DNA of 64,000 nt, taken from NCBI RefSeq assembly GCF_029227915.1, contig NC_079881.1, positions 15,663,501-15,727,500 of the forward strand. Reading direction: 5' to 3'. A program made the position numbers and the translations under genes. Position 1 is the first letter of the stretch. The number at the start of each line of letters is the position of its first letter. This document shows positions 1-9,956 of this stretch, piece by piece. The notes under the pieces were generated by a model. It saw only the letters and a program-made list of their open reading frames with translations, made no database searches and was not told the DNA's origin. Origin of the DNA: Hydractinia symbiolongicarpus. Taxonomy: Eukaryota; Cnidaria; Hydrozoa; Anthoathecata; Hydractiniidae.

Positions 1-118
1 GGCGGGTGTATTGAGAACGGGCTGGAAAGGCTCTAAAAAGACGATTTATCTTGGACTCAACGGTATTTTTCATCTTGTACTTTTTAGAGTATTTCCAACC
101 AGTTGGATGTGGACAGTG

Positions 119-718
119 CTACTCCAAAATCCTCCAGGTCCGAGGGGGTTCCAATCTCATATACAAGCACGCATGCTTGGATTTGCTCAGCCGTACCTTG
201 ATGCTCTCCCAATCGTTGATCATGTTGGTTTCTTCATTGATAGGATTTATATTGCTCCTTTCGTGGGGATACCACATGAACAACTGTTTCTTTTGGCGTC
301 TAAGGTTCTTTGGTAGGGCCGTGTAGGACTGAGTTAGCAACCAGAGGCTGTGCTTCTTATGCCTACCTGAAATAGCGAGCTCGAGCAGGGGTTGTCGACG
401 CTTGTTGAGAGTCTCATCAGCGATCATGTCATCAACGATAAACAGACTCTCTTCTCCCGCTAGGAGCTTTGATAGTTGCTCAATCCAATAGAAAAGTTGA
501 TCCCCGGGATCTACGAGGAACACGCAGTCATCTTTCCACAGCGATGGATTATCGAGGTAGGTTTTGTTCCAGCGGATCGTTGGACAGAGTATCACTATAT
601 TGTGAAAGTGACTCTTGTACTAATTCTCGAGCAAGTCCAGCACTCGCTGGGTCTTACCACACGAGGTGGGTCCTGTGAAGATTCTCGTGCACGGATCTTT
701 AACGATATCGAGAGTCAT
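119..718 (-). pseudogene. Polinton A FtsK/HerA-type packaging ATPase, broken by a stop
   Basis: A P-loop ATPase of the type Polintons and related DNA viruses use to pump DNA into capsids. Seen: the ATG at 718 sits in the context AATAAATATG. A Walker A motif GPTSCGKT lies near 655-680. A TAG stop at 620-622 follows it. The same frame continues with CPTIRWNKT, then a Walker B stretch LFIVDD and a downstream LLTQSY segment typical of this family. The second copy at 16046-16627 aligns along its whole length, including the C-terminal KHACLYMRLE stretch, which supports one ancestral gene of about 200 codons. Only the internal stop separates this copy from an open frame, although a short C-terminal loss cannot be excluded. 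It lies downstream of the HNH-like gene on the same strand. Family call is confident; activity is unlikely. Confidence 0.8.
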
Positions 719-797
719 ATTTATTCTATGTGCCGGTAGCAGATAGAACCTTGCGCTTATAGAGAGATGAAGCGGCTGCCCCTGGTTTGATTTTCAC

Positions 798-1286
798 TTA
801 CCCACATGGGTGCATATTTGTATAGTGTAGTCTTGATAATAGAACCTCCACGCTGGGAGCAACACCATTCTCCCTGTATTTAATCGGGATCTTATGATAA
901 AATTCCCACTTATCTCGATTACCCCAATTCATATCATCTCTAAATTGGGCCTGGATGTGCCTCATAAATGTTACGATATCACACCCGAGGTACTCCGTAG
1001 AGGCTACCTCTGTATCATACCTTAGGGCATTGCGAATCTTATTTAGAAAAAATATATGCTTATACCCAGGGAAATCACATTCTTTGCACTGGTGTTTTTG
1101 TTTTTTGTGTGGGATACATTTGTTCCGTTCCTTTGACGCCTTCAGACTATTCAGGCATTTAATACACATTTTTGTCAATTGACCATTTTTCATCATCTTT
1201 AAGGAATCTGGTGAACTGATCCTTTTACAGTTTGAACATTTCTTAACCTCTTCCATGTTAACTCGTGTTTGCCCCTGGAGGAGCAA
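798..1286 (-). CDS. Cys-rich HNH-endonuclease-like protein of Polinton A
   Basis: The N-terminus carries zinc-ribbon-like pairs (CSNCKR, CIKC, then CKEC). The C-terminus has the layout of an HNH nuclease: a Trp-containing segment near residues 126-137, then a block ending in LHYTNMHP that resembles the family's HYTNLQP tail. The usual H-I-D-H core reads E-F-Y-H here, so two expected positions differ and catalysis is doubtful. The second Met, at about 1256 (MEEVKKCSNC), is the better start. The upstream ten codons come from a short inverted duplication at 1260-1295. The frame is uninterrupted, which is rare in this element. The gene lies between two small element genes and the ATPase, all on the minus strand. 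It may act in element processing or homing; that is inference. Confidence 0.6.
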   Translation of the reverse strand: MLLQGQTRVNMEEVKKCSNCKRISSPDSLKMMKNGQLTKMCIKCLNSLKASKERNKCIPHKKQKHQCKECDFPGYKHIFFLNKIRNALRYDTEVASTEYLGCDIVTFMRHIQAQFRDDMNWGNRDKWEFYHKIPIKYRENGVAPSVEVLLSRLHYTNMHPCG

Positions 1287-1295
1287 ACACGAGTT
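1260..1295. repeat. Perfect 13-bp inverted repeat with 10-nt GC-rich loop
   Basis: Arms 1260-1272 and 1283-1295 are perfectly complementary around a CCCCTGGAGG loop. It sits at the start of the HNH-like gene and adds an alternative upstream Met. It could be a hairpin terminator for the preceding minus-strand gene or a templated inverted-duplication scar. Confidence 0.7.
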
Positions 1296-1302
1296 GGTCG
1301 GT

Positions 1303-1542
1303 CTATTTCGGCTTTGGTACTATGGAGGCAGGTATCCACCCCTTTGCTACCGCCATCTCTCATGAACCTCTACCTGATGTGAAGTAGGCCACCATCTTCA
1401 TCACGTTGCTTGTATCAAGCTTGGTACTGGGACTCGAGATGCCTAGGAACTTTTTCCCTTTCATGGCGTAAGCGAAAGTAAAGCCGAGATCAACCACGCT
1501 TTCATATACCATGTATATAATCTCCTTCTGCTGAGGGGTCAC
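1303..1542 (-). pseudogene. Small hydrophobic Polinton protein with internal stop
   Basis: A protein of about 80 codons: a hydrophobic helix (VVDLGFTFAYAMKGKKFLG), then a stop after about 60 residues, then continuation in the same frame with EMAVAKGWIPASI. Its counterpart in element B is the protein at 13165-13401, which has the same size, a hydrophobic N-terminal half, a KKxL motif, and an ending KQGWY that parallels AKGWIP. Position is conserved too: it follows the small protein with the KRLAEWNR motif in both elements. Function unknown; a membrane or virion component is plausible. Confidence 0.55.
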
Positions 1543-1565
1543 ATTAGAATTAATTTATATTATGA

Positions 1566-1914
1566 TTATGTCATCTTGAAAAAGTCTATATCGGACTGGG
1601 TTGTAGGCTTTGAAGGCTGACGCTGCTCTGGTGCATGTGTTTCGACAGGCTGCTGAGCCGCTGCGGGCTGCTTCCGTGTAATGTAGTAGACTCCACCAAC
1701 AGCCAACGACAACGATGCCTCCACCAAGGTATGCACTGTTAGGAACCTGCGAAGTACTTTTATCATGTTCCTGACCCTCTTGCGAAGTACTTTTGCCCTG
1801 GTTCTTCTGCAAGTCGGCCTTTGTCTTGCGGTTCCATTCGGCAAGTCTCTTGCCAGCAGCAACATGACCCTCGTTCTTCTTGGTAATTACTTTGTTAGTA
1901 GACTCTTCACTCAT
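1566..1914 (-). pseudogene. Small Polinton protein with KRLAEWNR motif and TM segment, frameshifted
   Basis: Starts MSEESTNKVITKKNEG, followed by the basic motif VAAGKRLAEWNRK near residues 19-31, a Ser/Thr/Gln-rich linker, and a Gly/Val membrane segment near residues 63-72. A frameshift within or just after that segment moves the C-terminus into the next frame. That frame ends with a Pro/Gln-rich tail and SDIDFFKM. The element B homologue (12784-13153) has the same N-terminus and an ending IDIFHMR, so the shared end motif supports the frameshift reading. Likely a single-pass membrane or virion protein; function unknown. Confidence 0.65.
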
Positions 1915-1948
1915 TTGTTATAAGCCGTAAACCTTGTAACAAATCACT

Positions 1949-2795
1949 CTAGGAGGCTTTCAAAACTTCTTTGCCAGCGTATCTTATCGCATTCATCCAT
2001 GGAGCCCTCACTAAATTACATGCTGCGGTGGGGAATCTATCAGCCGCTGGTGTCAAAATTATTAGACCGCGTGCGTAACAGTCTCGGTAAACACCACACC
2101 AGTCCGTATACCGCGCTCGTATTCTGCGTTTGCACAGGACCTCATTGTTTGCTCTATCTAGTATTTCACGATTGTCCATGCGTATCTTTGATAGACTGTT
2201 TCCAATTCTTTTCTTGCTTCTCATCATCTCGTTCTTCAACTACCTTGGACATGGAGAGTTGGCGGTGGTTTACAGTATGCGCAGCGACTAAAATAGGCTT
2301 GAGAAACTTACCAAAAGCTGAATAGACTAATATACCCAGATCAGCCATCGACTCTCGGATAATTGGATCCTCTTACAGGTCTTGACGTAGAGCCTCAGGA
2401 CTATCGAGGGGCACCACGTTGCTGACAGCTTTGGCATACATGGTGATGGCGTGGGTTGACAGTGCTTTGGCAGTTTTCTCTCCCTTCTCCTGGAGCTCAC
2501 GTTTGATGAAATCGGAATGTATCTTGTCGATCACCTCGGGTGAGGCCTTGTCAAGGAAGGCTTCTGTACACTTCTTCGGCAGCAAGTACTGTTTACCTTT
2601 ACGTGCATCTTTCAAATCCTGGCGCTTGTTGATAGGTTTTTCACGTTGCTCAAAGTCTTCTGCTGGTGTATCGACTTCATCGAATATCTCTGCGAGATTA
2701 GACATATTTATTAATAGCCTCCTGTACTTCAGATAACCGAACATGATCAAAGCATACGGTAGGAGTATAGCGATTAGTAACAAGGCTTCCATCAT
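1949..2795 (-). pseudogene. Polinton A protein of unknown function, TM anchor, broken
   Basis: The ATG overlaps the polymerase stop (AATAAATGA), the same stop-start overlap seen between capsid and ATPase in element B. The N-terminus is a membrane anchor (ALLLIAILLPYALIMFGYL), followed by charged helical sequence. A TAA stop at about 2370 interrupts the frame, which then resumes with EDPIIRESMADLG and ILVAAHTVNHR. Near 2240 it shifts into another frame containing KIRMDNREILDRANNEVL. It may have been one gene or two overlapping genes. The family is element-specific and I cannot assign a function. Confidence 0.5.
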
Positions 2796-5700
2796 TTATT
2801 TGCCACTAAGCGATAATGACCTCTGGCGAGCGTTGTGATCTGGTCTGGTTGCACGATCTTGTTATCGTCTGCTCTATTGAGTGCCAGCTTGTTCACTTCC
2901 TGCGTATAGATTTGATGTCCCTTGTTCTGGATACAGACCCAGGTCTTGTATATGTCAACGCTATCCTCTAGGCAGCGCACGTAGTCTTCAAAGGTGATGG
3001 ATTTGGCCGTGACACCCTTTTTCACACCTTTCGCCTTGCCATCGCCGCCCCCTTTCATGATACTCTTGTACGCATAGAGTTTTGCTCTCAGGGTGATGAA
3101 CTCTGTCATGATTTTACCGTTTAGCTCATCCTTCATCAAGCCCACGACATTTTTGTTTTTGACAATGGGGAGAGGTCTGCCATCATCTTTGCTATAGGCA
3201 CTCGTATTGAAACGTGTCTCGACATCATCAGCAATATCGCGGTAAAAGTCCTCTGTTCTGATGTGGTACACGAAAGAATTACGATTTTCGAGTTGTCTAA
3301 AATGGCTTGGCCAATATACACCGGCTTGTTCATCTTTACTTCCGTGTTGCCCATCTCCACGCCCATGAGGTGGCTGCTGAAGTAGTTCCCACCCTTGAAG
3401 TTCGGCTTCATGACGAGCTTTGTGTAGGCAGCTTCATTCGTGACTAGCTGGATGATGTGATGGTTCCTCAGGTTCTCCATAGTCTTGCCGAACACCGAGA
3501 GGTTCATTAGCTTGTAAAAGTCCTTTTCGAACTCGTTTTTGGCGGCGGCTCTAAGCTCCGTGTTGTGATCGATATAGCCCTTCAGCCAGGGCTTCTGGTT
3601 AAACTGGAACACTCTGTATACCTTCTTGAGCTCGAGCCTATGATTTAGAGCTTGATGAAGGGCTCTGATGTGCACAACGTACCTCTGCTTGTGTTCCAAA
3701 TTTGGTATCAGCTTTTCGACCCTGTGAACCACCTTACGCTCTGGCAGGAAGGGTAACTCGTTGTGCTTGTCGTGTAGCTTTTCAGGGTAGTTGATGTCAA
3801 CTTCCAGGATATAACCATGCTTGTTGTCAGCAACGAGCTTGCTGATGCGCTTCTGGGTAAAGGCCTCAACAATCGAAAGCCACTTGAATCCATGAGTGGG
3901 CAGGTCCTGACGCATGGTCCAACCGTAGAGATTGTTGGCGTCGAGGTACTGCAAGTATGAAGACTCCTCATTGGGATCATATTGCTCCCCATGTACTTGT
4001 TGTTGGCTTTGGCATATCTGTGCACAGCTTGAGTTATGCCTCCACGAATACCTTTTTCGAACATCGGGAGCATGTCGGGGTCCGTAAGGAGCTCCAGCTT
4101 GATCTCGGTATACTTCAACGCTGCTTTCCAGGCGAGACCAGGCGCACTGTAGAAATGGGCAGGGTTGAGCTTGTAGCTTTCCAGGCACACGTTTCAAAAG
4201 CTCTGGGAGATACCAGTCAATATCAGGACGTCTGTGACGAGGTACAGGTCGTGGTAGTCTCCCATGTTGACCTCAGCACCCTTCGGAGTGATGAAATTCC
4301 AGACTTTTTTCGCGTGTTCGTAGTCGTTGTCGCTGATCCCCTTCATATTCAACTTACTATAGAATGCCTCCTTGGGAGGTAGCTCTGTCTCCTTGAATCG
4401 CCAGCCATTCATGTACTCGTAGGGGTAGACACCTTTTCGAAGCATCAGTCTGAAGAAATCATCCCCGTCGATGAACCTTGCCATGGCTGGTACATTTGCT
4501 TTTACCTCTCCATGTCTAGCTGCTTCGTGGTACTCGAGCCGCAAGTCTTGCACCAAAAGCTTGCCACATACTCGGCCTCGATGCTCTGAAATTCCAGACA
4601 TGTATCTGCGCATTGCTGACATTTCATATCTGCGGCGTTTATACCGATGAGGTTGCTTGCCAATTTCTCCGGGCTTGATGCCATGAAGCGACAGCTGTCT
4701 ATGAACCTGATCTCGATCTTCTTGTATGTTTCACTATCACCATATCCCATGCATCTAAGGGATACCTTGATTTTTACGTTGAAGGAGATATACTTTTCGG
4801 TGTTTTCAGCGATGCAGCCAATATTCTGGGTGTCATACTTCTCTCCGAGCTCCCGGATGAACAAGTTGGCGTCATACCCCGAGAGATTGTGGAAGATCAC
4901 GGCACGTGGCCTGGTATCTTGTATTTGAGGTTGCAGAGATTGTGCACAGCGCCTCTGTATAGCCCCGTGTAGTGACAGTGGTCTCTGACATTGCGGTTGT
5001 CATCATTGAAAGGTTTCATGCAGATGTGACATGTCTTTGCCGCTTCGTGCTCTCTTTGTAACACATCCGTTAGAGGCAGCATGTCATGCTGGTGGTAGGT
5101 GCTGTATAGACGCTCTACCTTATCCTCTATATGTTGGACGAACATCTTCACACAGTCCTTACCGCGGTATCTATACAAAGGATATGATATATCGTCATAG
5201 GCGAAGGTACTATATGTGCACCAGCCGCATGGTACGTGCTTGTTCAACTTTTTCGTCTTGGTCTCCCTCGCATTCTCTTTCATTGGAATCAACAGGCTCT
5301 CGAAGTCTGCATAGATGGCGAATGGTATTTTGAACTGCTGTTGACCGTCCTTGTAGTAGAGCCACTTTTTCTTTTCGCTTGGCATCGTGATCTTGACCGC
5401 TTCGTTGTCCTTGCAGTAGCCATAGTGCTTATCACGCGATTCGATTGTTGGGAAGGCTTGTAAGCAGTTCAGGCAGAAGTGCATTTTTGCCGTGTTCTTC
5501 GATGTCTCACTACCCAATAGCCGTGAGAGATTTTTAAAGGCTATATAGTGGGTCTTCTTGTCGTTCGTGATATTGAACGCAGGATATTGAAAGTCTTCCC
5601 CGTCACGTACAAGATGTTTACCGCGATGTCGGGGTTGTTTTTCTCAAACTTGGGGATGTCCTTGATGCTTGTGGGGAACTCGATGCCCTGCCAGTTATAG

Positions 5701-6774
5701 CGCTCCGTGTAGGGTCCCAGCTTGGTCACGCGTTCTGGATGATCACCGATATCCTCATGATGCAGAGCAGCTATGATACCCCACTTAAAGCACTCCTCAT
5801 CCTTGTTCACGGGGTTAATGATGGTCTTTTTGGTGGCTATCCACTTTCGTGCTTCAATATATGAGGAACCCCTCGTCAGCCTGAGCTTGTGGAAGTGCAC
5901 GTTGAGGTGCATGATTCGACTGATGCTAAAACCGCTCTTGGGCAGCGCTGGGTTCTCCACATGCGTCCTGACTTGGGCAAACATCGTATCCAGCGTCTCG
6001 TCCACGAGGGTACCCTAGAAGACCGGTGTAATTTTGCTGTGGAAGACCTTATCGACTTCGATAAACTCGTTGGAACCCTCCACTGGCTTTTTCCAGAGAA
6101 TCCAGAGGGAACACTGCACCTTAGCAGACACCATGTCTTTAACCTGCTTCTCAACCAAGGTTTTCACGTGTGATCTCACCATCCCTAAATACCCATCGAC
6201 ATCCGTACCGTCTATGCCAGGGATGCAGAAACTTCAAAAGGTTCCATGGTGAGCATGCTTATGTTCCTGGGGCGTGAAGTCTTGCTCCGGTTCTCGTTGC
6301 TTTTTCGGTTTCTCGGTTGCTCGTCTTCAGCATGATCCTCCCTTGCCTCTTCCTCAACTTCACCCGTCTTAACCCATCATAAAGAGCAAGTATGCGATTT
6401 TTTGCTGATGCATATATACTTTTCACCGGCTTTCTAATACCCTCCGGTACATAGTCCACAAGCCAATCAGACCACTCTCGCAGCTTACTCTTTACCACTG
6501 GACGTGTCCTAGCCATCTCTTGGCGTTCAAAAGTACTTATAGCTTCGGGTGTGGGGAGCCGGGGCTCAATCTTACTCTTAATAGGACGGGTTTTTGCCAT
6601 CTCTTGACGCTCAAATATATCCAAGGCATCTGGTGTACATGCTTCGTGAGCAGGAACAGGCCGTGGAGGTATTTCCAATAAAGCAACAAGGTCAGCTTTG
6701 CGTAGCTTGCAATAGCGCGTAAGTCAACGGGTTCTCGCAATAGCGTGTAACTCTTTCACGGTGTGTGTATTCAT
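2792..6774 (-). pseudogene. polB: Polinton A protein-primed-type DNA polymerase B with SAP-like N-terminus, heavily broken
   Basis: This would have copied the element DNA. From the ATG at 6774 (AAATAAATGAATAC context): a SAP-like segment with a stop (ARTR-stop-LTRYCKLRKADLVALLE), then two IFERQEMA repeats in 6678-6259. Next come a conserved block with FKWGIIAALHHEDIG (6005-5541), a C2H2-like finger (CLNCLQAF...H...C), exonuclease motif YADFES (about 5300), a Cys/His HNH-like cluster CHICMKPF...DHCHYTG, exonuclease motif HNLSGYDANLF (about 4890), YHDLYLVTDV (about 4230), palm motif A-like LDANNLYGW (about 3930), and motif B-like LMNLSVFGKTMEN (about 3490). Motif C (DTDS) is absent: sequence jumps at about 3283 to VYHIRTEDFYRDIADDVE, which normally follows it. 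At least two stops and five frameshifts are visible. Certainly a fossil. Confidence 0.88.
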
Positions 6775-7010
6775 TTATTTATATATAGATCTCAACTAAA
6801 AGATTCTGGGACAGTATTCGATTGCGCATACTCGAAATTTTGTTGATGTCAGCATTATTCCCGCTAGTTGCTATTGCGCATGCTCGAGAATGTTGGTATT
6901 CCCGGAATTGTCGGATTAGGAGAATTCGGGGAATTCGGGATTTGTTGTTGTTGTTTACGTTGTTGTTGTTTACGTTGTCGTCGTCGTCCGTCGACTGTCC
7001 CTGAACATAC
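6740..7010. repeat. Polinton A terminal/promoter segment, copy 1
   Basis: Covers the first polymerase codons and the roughly 235 bp upstream of its ATG. It is repeated as copy 2 at 9235-9486 with about 95 percent identity by eye. It contains GAATTCGGG direct repeats, a TTGTTGTTGTTTACG run and a terminal GTCGTC run, ending CTGAACATAC. Polinton polymerases start close to a terminal inverted repeat, so this is probably the element's right end. No matching left end is visible because the element runs off the window. Confidence 0.65.
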
Positions 7011-7553
7011 ATTATCCTATCTCTATAATCAGTTGTAAACTTAATTGTGGAATGGCAGCTTTTATGTGCTTAAGAAATTCTTTTAGAGATTCCTTCCCCT
7101 ATTGCCAGAGCATTAATATATCTCCACCACACTAAGAAGTCTTGTGTCCCTCAAAATCTCTCCTCAAGATCTTCCATAAACACAATATGGTTTATGATGT
7201 GCCATTTTTGTCCCTATTGCAGTTTCCTGTTTTTGCCCAAACGCTTTTCGTGCTCAAAAACACTGTCTTTGAAGACACATTTTCCCAATTCAGTGAGAAA
7301 TAGATTTATCCTCACGGAAACTTAGAGCTTTCTTAACAGCTGCCAACCCTATCATTATATAAAGTATTTTGATAAAGGCTGGCTACGTCAACAGTACAAA
7401 GTAAAGCATGCAGAGGCAGTGAAGAAAGAAAGTCGTTTGTATCTTTTACGGAAGATTTAAATTCCTTTGGCTAATGGCTGTAAATGATAATTAGGAAATT
7501 TCTATAAAGAATCTGCATTTAGATATAATAGGAAAGAGATAAAAACACCACTA
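7011..7553. other. Non-coding spacer right of Polinton A
   Basis: No protein-like frame, RNA gene or repeat stood out. Base composition is host-like and AT-rich. Confidence 0.5.
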
Positions 7554-8300
7554 AGGGCCTTTTTATGTGAGACCGGGAAACTCGGTCCACCGAGATATCC
7601 CGCATGACCGAGATCTAGGATATTGGCGGAAAAACGCTGAAAATTAAAATCGTGTTTATATGGTGCATATTCCTCCCGCTCCGGTTACAACGGGAAAGTC
7701 GTTCAACCGAGATCCCGGACAAGTGACCCGGTATAATATTTGTCCATGTAAACAGAAAAAGCCGGTGGCAAAGTATTAAAAAATTTATGTTTGCTTGAGA
7801 GAAGCAAATAATTATCACTATTAATGGAAATCAATGGATATATTTGTTTTTGTATCATTGTGTATTTATAATAAAAGACAACAAGATCATAAAGCATGCT
7901 GAAAACACCAGGTTTCACTGAAATTATAATTGAGAATGATCTAAAATTAATTTTTTATCCTGTTTCAAGTGTGTGGGAAGTAAATGATAACCTCGTAATA
8001 TATCTTCTTTTTTTATTATTTGAATCAATAATATTTAAATAGGTCAGAAATGATGTAATACTGTTCAAAAATTTAAAAAATAATTAATAGTAATAACACA
8101 GTTGTTTCAAGCATGAACAGTATCGCTATCTTCTTTGTGTTGATGCTACATATACACCCCGCCGCTTTTAATTTCCCGCCAATTTTTCTTATATAAACCC
8201 GGGATGGAAAATGAAAAATTTACATATAAACTCGAGTTGATATTACCCCGCTCTACCGGGAAACTCGATGGGCTTCCCGATTCTCATATTAAAAGGCCCT
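7554..8300. mobile_element. TIR-bearing non-autonomous DNA element, 747 bp
   Basis: The left end AGGGCCTTTTTATGTGAGAC and the inverted right end AGGGCCTTTTAATATGAGAA match over about 26 bp and both continue into CGGGAA. Sub-terminal CCGAGAT, CCGGGAAACTCG and CTCGAGTT motifs recur, giving GC-rich ends around an AT-rich centre. No coding capacity is evident. A clear target-site duplication is not visible, so the superfamily is undetermined. Confidence 0.7.
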
Positions 8301-8658
8301 GGTAGGGGCTTAGATCATCAGATGCCATTCTTGCACTAAAAAAAGTACAGAGATTACATAACGTTTACACATGTCTTATTCGTTTTATCTTTAAACGTCA
8401 GAGCACACACCTTTTTGTTTACGTGTGGCTTACAGTGTAAAGTCTTATAACTCTCTGTTTACGTGGAGGTAACGGTAGATGTGTCCCCTTAAGTTTGGAC
8501 AGATCTTGTGTAGTGCACAATTATATTTATACTTGTTTTTACCTGTTTTGGTTATGTTATGTTTTTTATGCCTATACTAAGTATATGTAAATATTATAAA
8601 TATATCCAGGTAAGGTGTAAGTTATTGAAATTACAGACACTCTAGTCAGATATTTACT

Positions 8659-8697
8659 GGAACATTACGGAACATTCCAGAACATTCTTGAACATTC
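8659..8697. promoter_or_regulatory. Heat-shock element array, eight GAA/TTC units
   Basis: Units GAA 8660, TTA 8665, GAA 8670, TTC 8675, GAA 8680, TTC 8685, GAA 8690 and TTC 8695 alternate at exact 5-bp spacing. Only the second unit (TTA) deviates. This is the canonical HSF1 trimer site layout. A weaker four-unit site follows at 8757-8774 (GAA, TTC, GAT, TTC). Confidence 0.75.
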
Positions 8698-8830
8698 ATG
8701 TAGTATGGACATTGCATCATGTATATATGTACTTGAACTCTCTACAACATACCTTGGAACTTTCTTGATGTTTCTTACTAGACGTTTTTTCTTGTATACT
8801 AGTATTTTCTAGCAAGTTCCATGTAAAGAC

Positions 8831-8840
8831 TATATATAAG
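8831..8840 (+). promoter_or_regulatory. Candidate TATA box downstream of the HSE array
   Basis: TATATATAAG lies about 135 bp after the HSE array inside the LTR-like insert, at a normal enhancer-to-core-promoter distance. Orientation is inferred from the AAG side. Confidence 0.4.
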
Positions 8841-9234
8841 CTGACTGTAAACATTTATGTATGTACATTGTGAAGTAAATATATCTTCAGAACCATAACA
8901 AATATTATTCAACATAAGTTTACTTGGAATTCATATTTTACCTACCTTTTAGAGAAATTATACTGCCTTTTCACCTATTGACCAAATCACTATTACTTTC
9001 AATTTGGCGCCGTTTTCTTGTTTTCATGCCTTGTAAAAGGATCACTAAGCCCATGTAAATTGAAGATGGCGGGTGGCGGAGCTATCTAAATCCGTTTCTC
9101 GCTACATTTTGAGCCTATATTCACAATAGCCTCGTTTTAGGGGATGGTTCAATACACAGTTTTGGGGTCCAAACGTAAACCACCCGCTTCTCCATATATC
9201 CCCCGACACCCCCGCAAAAAATCGATAGCGTGTA

Positions 9235-9486
9235 ACTCTTTCACGGTGTGTGTATTCATTTATTTATATATAGATCTCAACTAAAAGATTCTAGACCAGT
9301 ATTTGATTGCGCATACTCGAAATTTTGTTGATGTCAGCATTATTCCCGCTAGTTGCTATTGCGCATGCTCGAGAATGTTGGTATTCCCGGAATTGTCGGA
9401 TTAGGAGAATTCGGGATTTGTTGTTGTTGTTTACGTTGTTGTTGTTTACGTTGTCGTCGTCGTCCGTCGACTGTCCCTGAACATAC
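9235..9486. repeat. Polinton terminal segment, copy 2 (orphan)
   Basis: A near-identical copy of 6740-7010, including the first polymerase codons in the same orientation. It lacks one of two tandem GAATTCGGG repeats and is cut off abruptly at the coding side, where it joins flank H. It is a truncated remnant of a second Polinton end. Confidence 0.8.
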
Positions 9487-9835
9487 TAAGTATATGTAAA
9501 TATTATAAATATATCCAGGTAAGGTGTAAGTTTACTTGGAATTCATATTTTACCTACCTTTTAGAGAAATTATACTGCCTTTTCACCTATTGACCAAATC
9601 ACTATTACTTTCAATTTGGCGCCGTTCTCTTGTTTTCATGCCTTGTAAAAGGATCACTAAGCCCATGTAAATTGAAGATGGCGGGTGGCGGAGCTATCTA
9701 AATCCGTTTCTTGCTACATTTTGAGCCTATATTCACAATAGCCTCGTTTTAGGGGATGGTTCAATACACAGTTTTGGGGTCCAAACGTAAACAAACCGCT
9801 TCTCCATATATCCCCCGACACCCCCGCAAAAAATC
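9483..9835. repeat. Flank repeat H, copy 2
   Basis: Matches 8574-9233 without the 297-bp LTR-like insert. The two copies diverge immediately after GCAAAAAATC. Confidence 0.85.
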
Positions 9836-9956
9836 CATGACTTCGTGTAATATCTGCACGAAAAATCTGTGACGTCATCAGCATCAATTTATAATTTATA
9901 TTAATTTATGCTGACATCAGCAAAAACATCTGTGCATGCGCAAATGTACCGGTAAG
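9836..9956. other. Junction segment with imperfect palindrome before PolB of element B
   Basis: Around 9870-9925 a GACGTCATCAGCATCAATTT arm faces an inverted GCTGATGTCAGCATAAATTA arm. No gene is evident. Element B's polymerase coding begins truncated at about 9957, so the element's own terminus is missing here. Confidence 0.4.

Larger units (their letters stand above)
8622..8918. mobile_element. Solo-LTR-like insertion present in only one of two flank copies
   Basis: Comparing the two H copies shows 297 extra bases here, bounded by a TAAG direct repeat at 8618-8621 and 8915-8918. That fits an insertion with a 4-bp target duplication rather than a deletion in the other copy. The right end reads TTCAACA and the left end TTATTGAA, an imperfect inverted pair like LTR ends. 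Inside are a heat-shock-element array and a TATATATAAG box. It is probably a solo LTR; no internal retroelement genes remain. Confidence 0.6.
8574..9233. repeat. Flank repeat H, copy 1 (contains a 297-bp insert)
   Basis: Sequence from ATACTAAGTATATG to CCCGCAAAAAATC is repeated at 9483-9835 at near identity, apart from the 8622-8918 insert. The Polinton-terminus copy 2 lies exactly between the two H copies. Confidence 0.85.

Noticed and set aside
3957-4382. 141-codon plus-strand frame inside the polymerase region
   Set aside because: It lies opposite strong PolB motifs in three minus-strand frames and has no family features.
8924-9040. Retroviral primer-binding site at TTTGGCGCCG near 9003
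   Set aside because: Only about 10 bases fit a tRNA 3' end, it lies about 85 bp from the LTR-like insert, and it is also present in the flank copy without the insert, so it is not linked to it.
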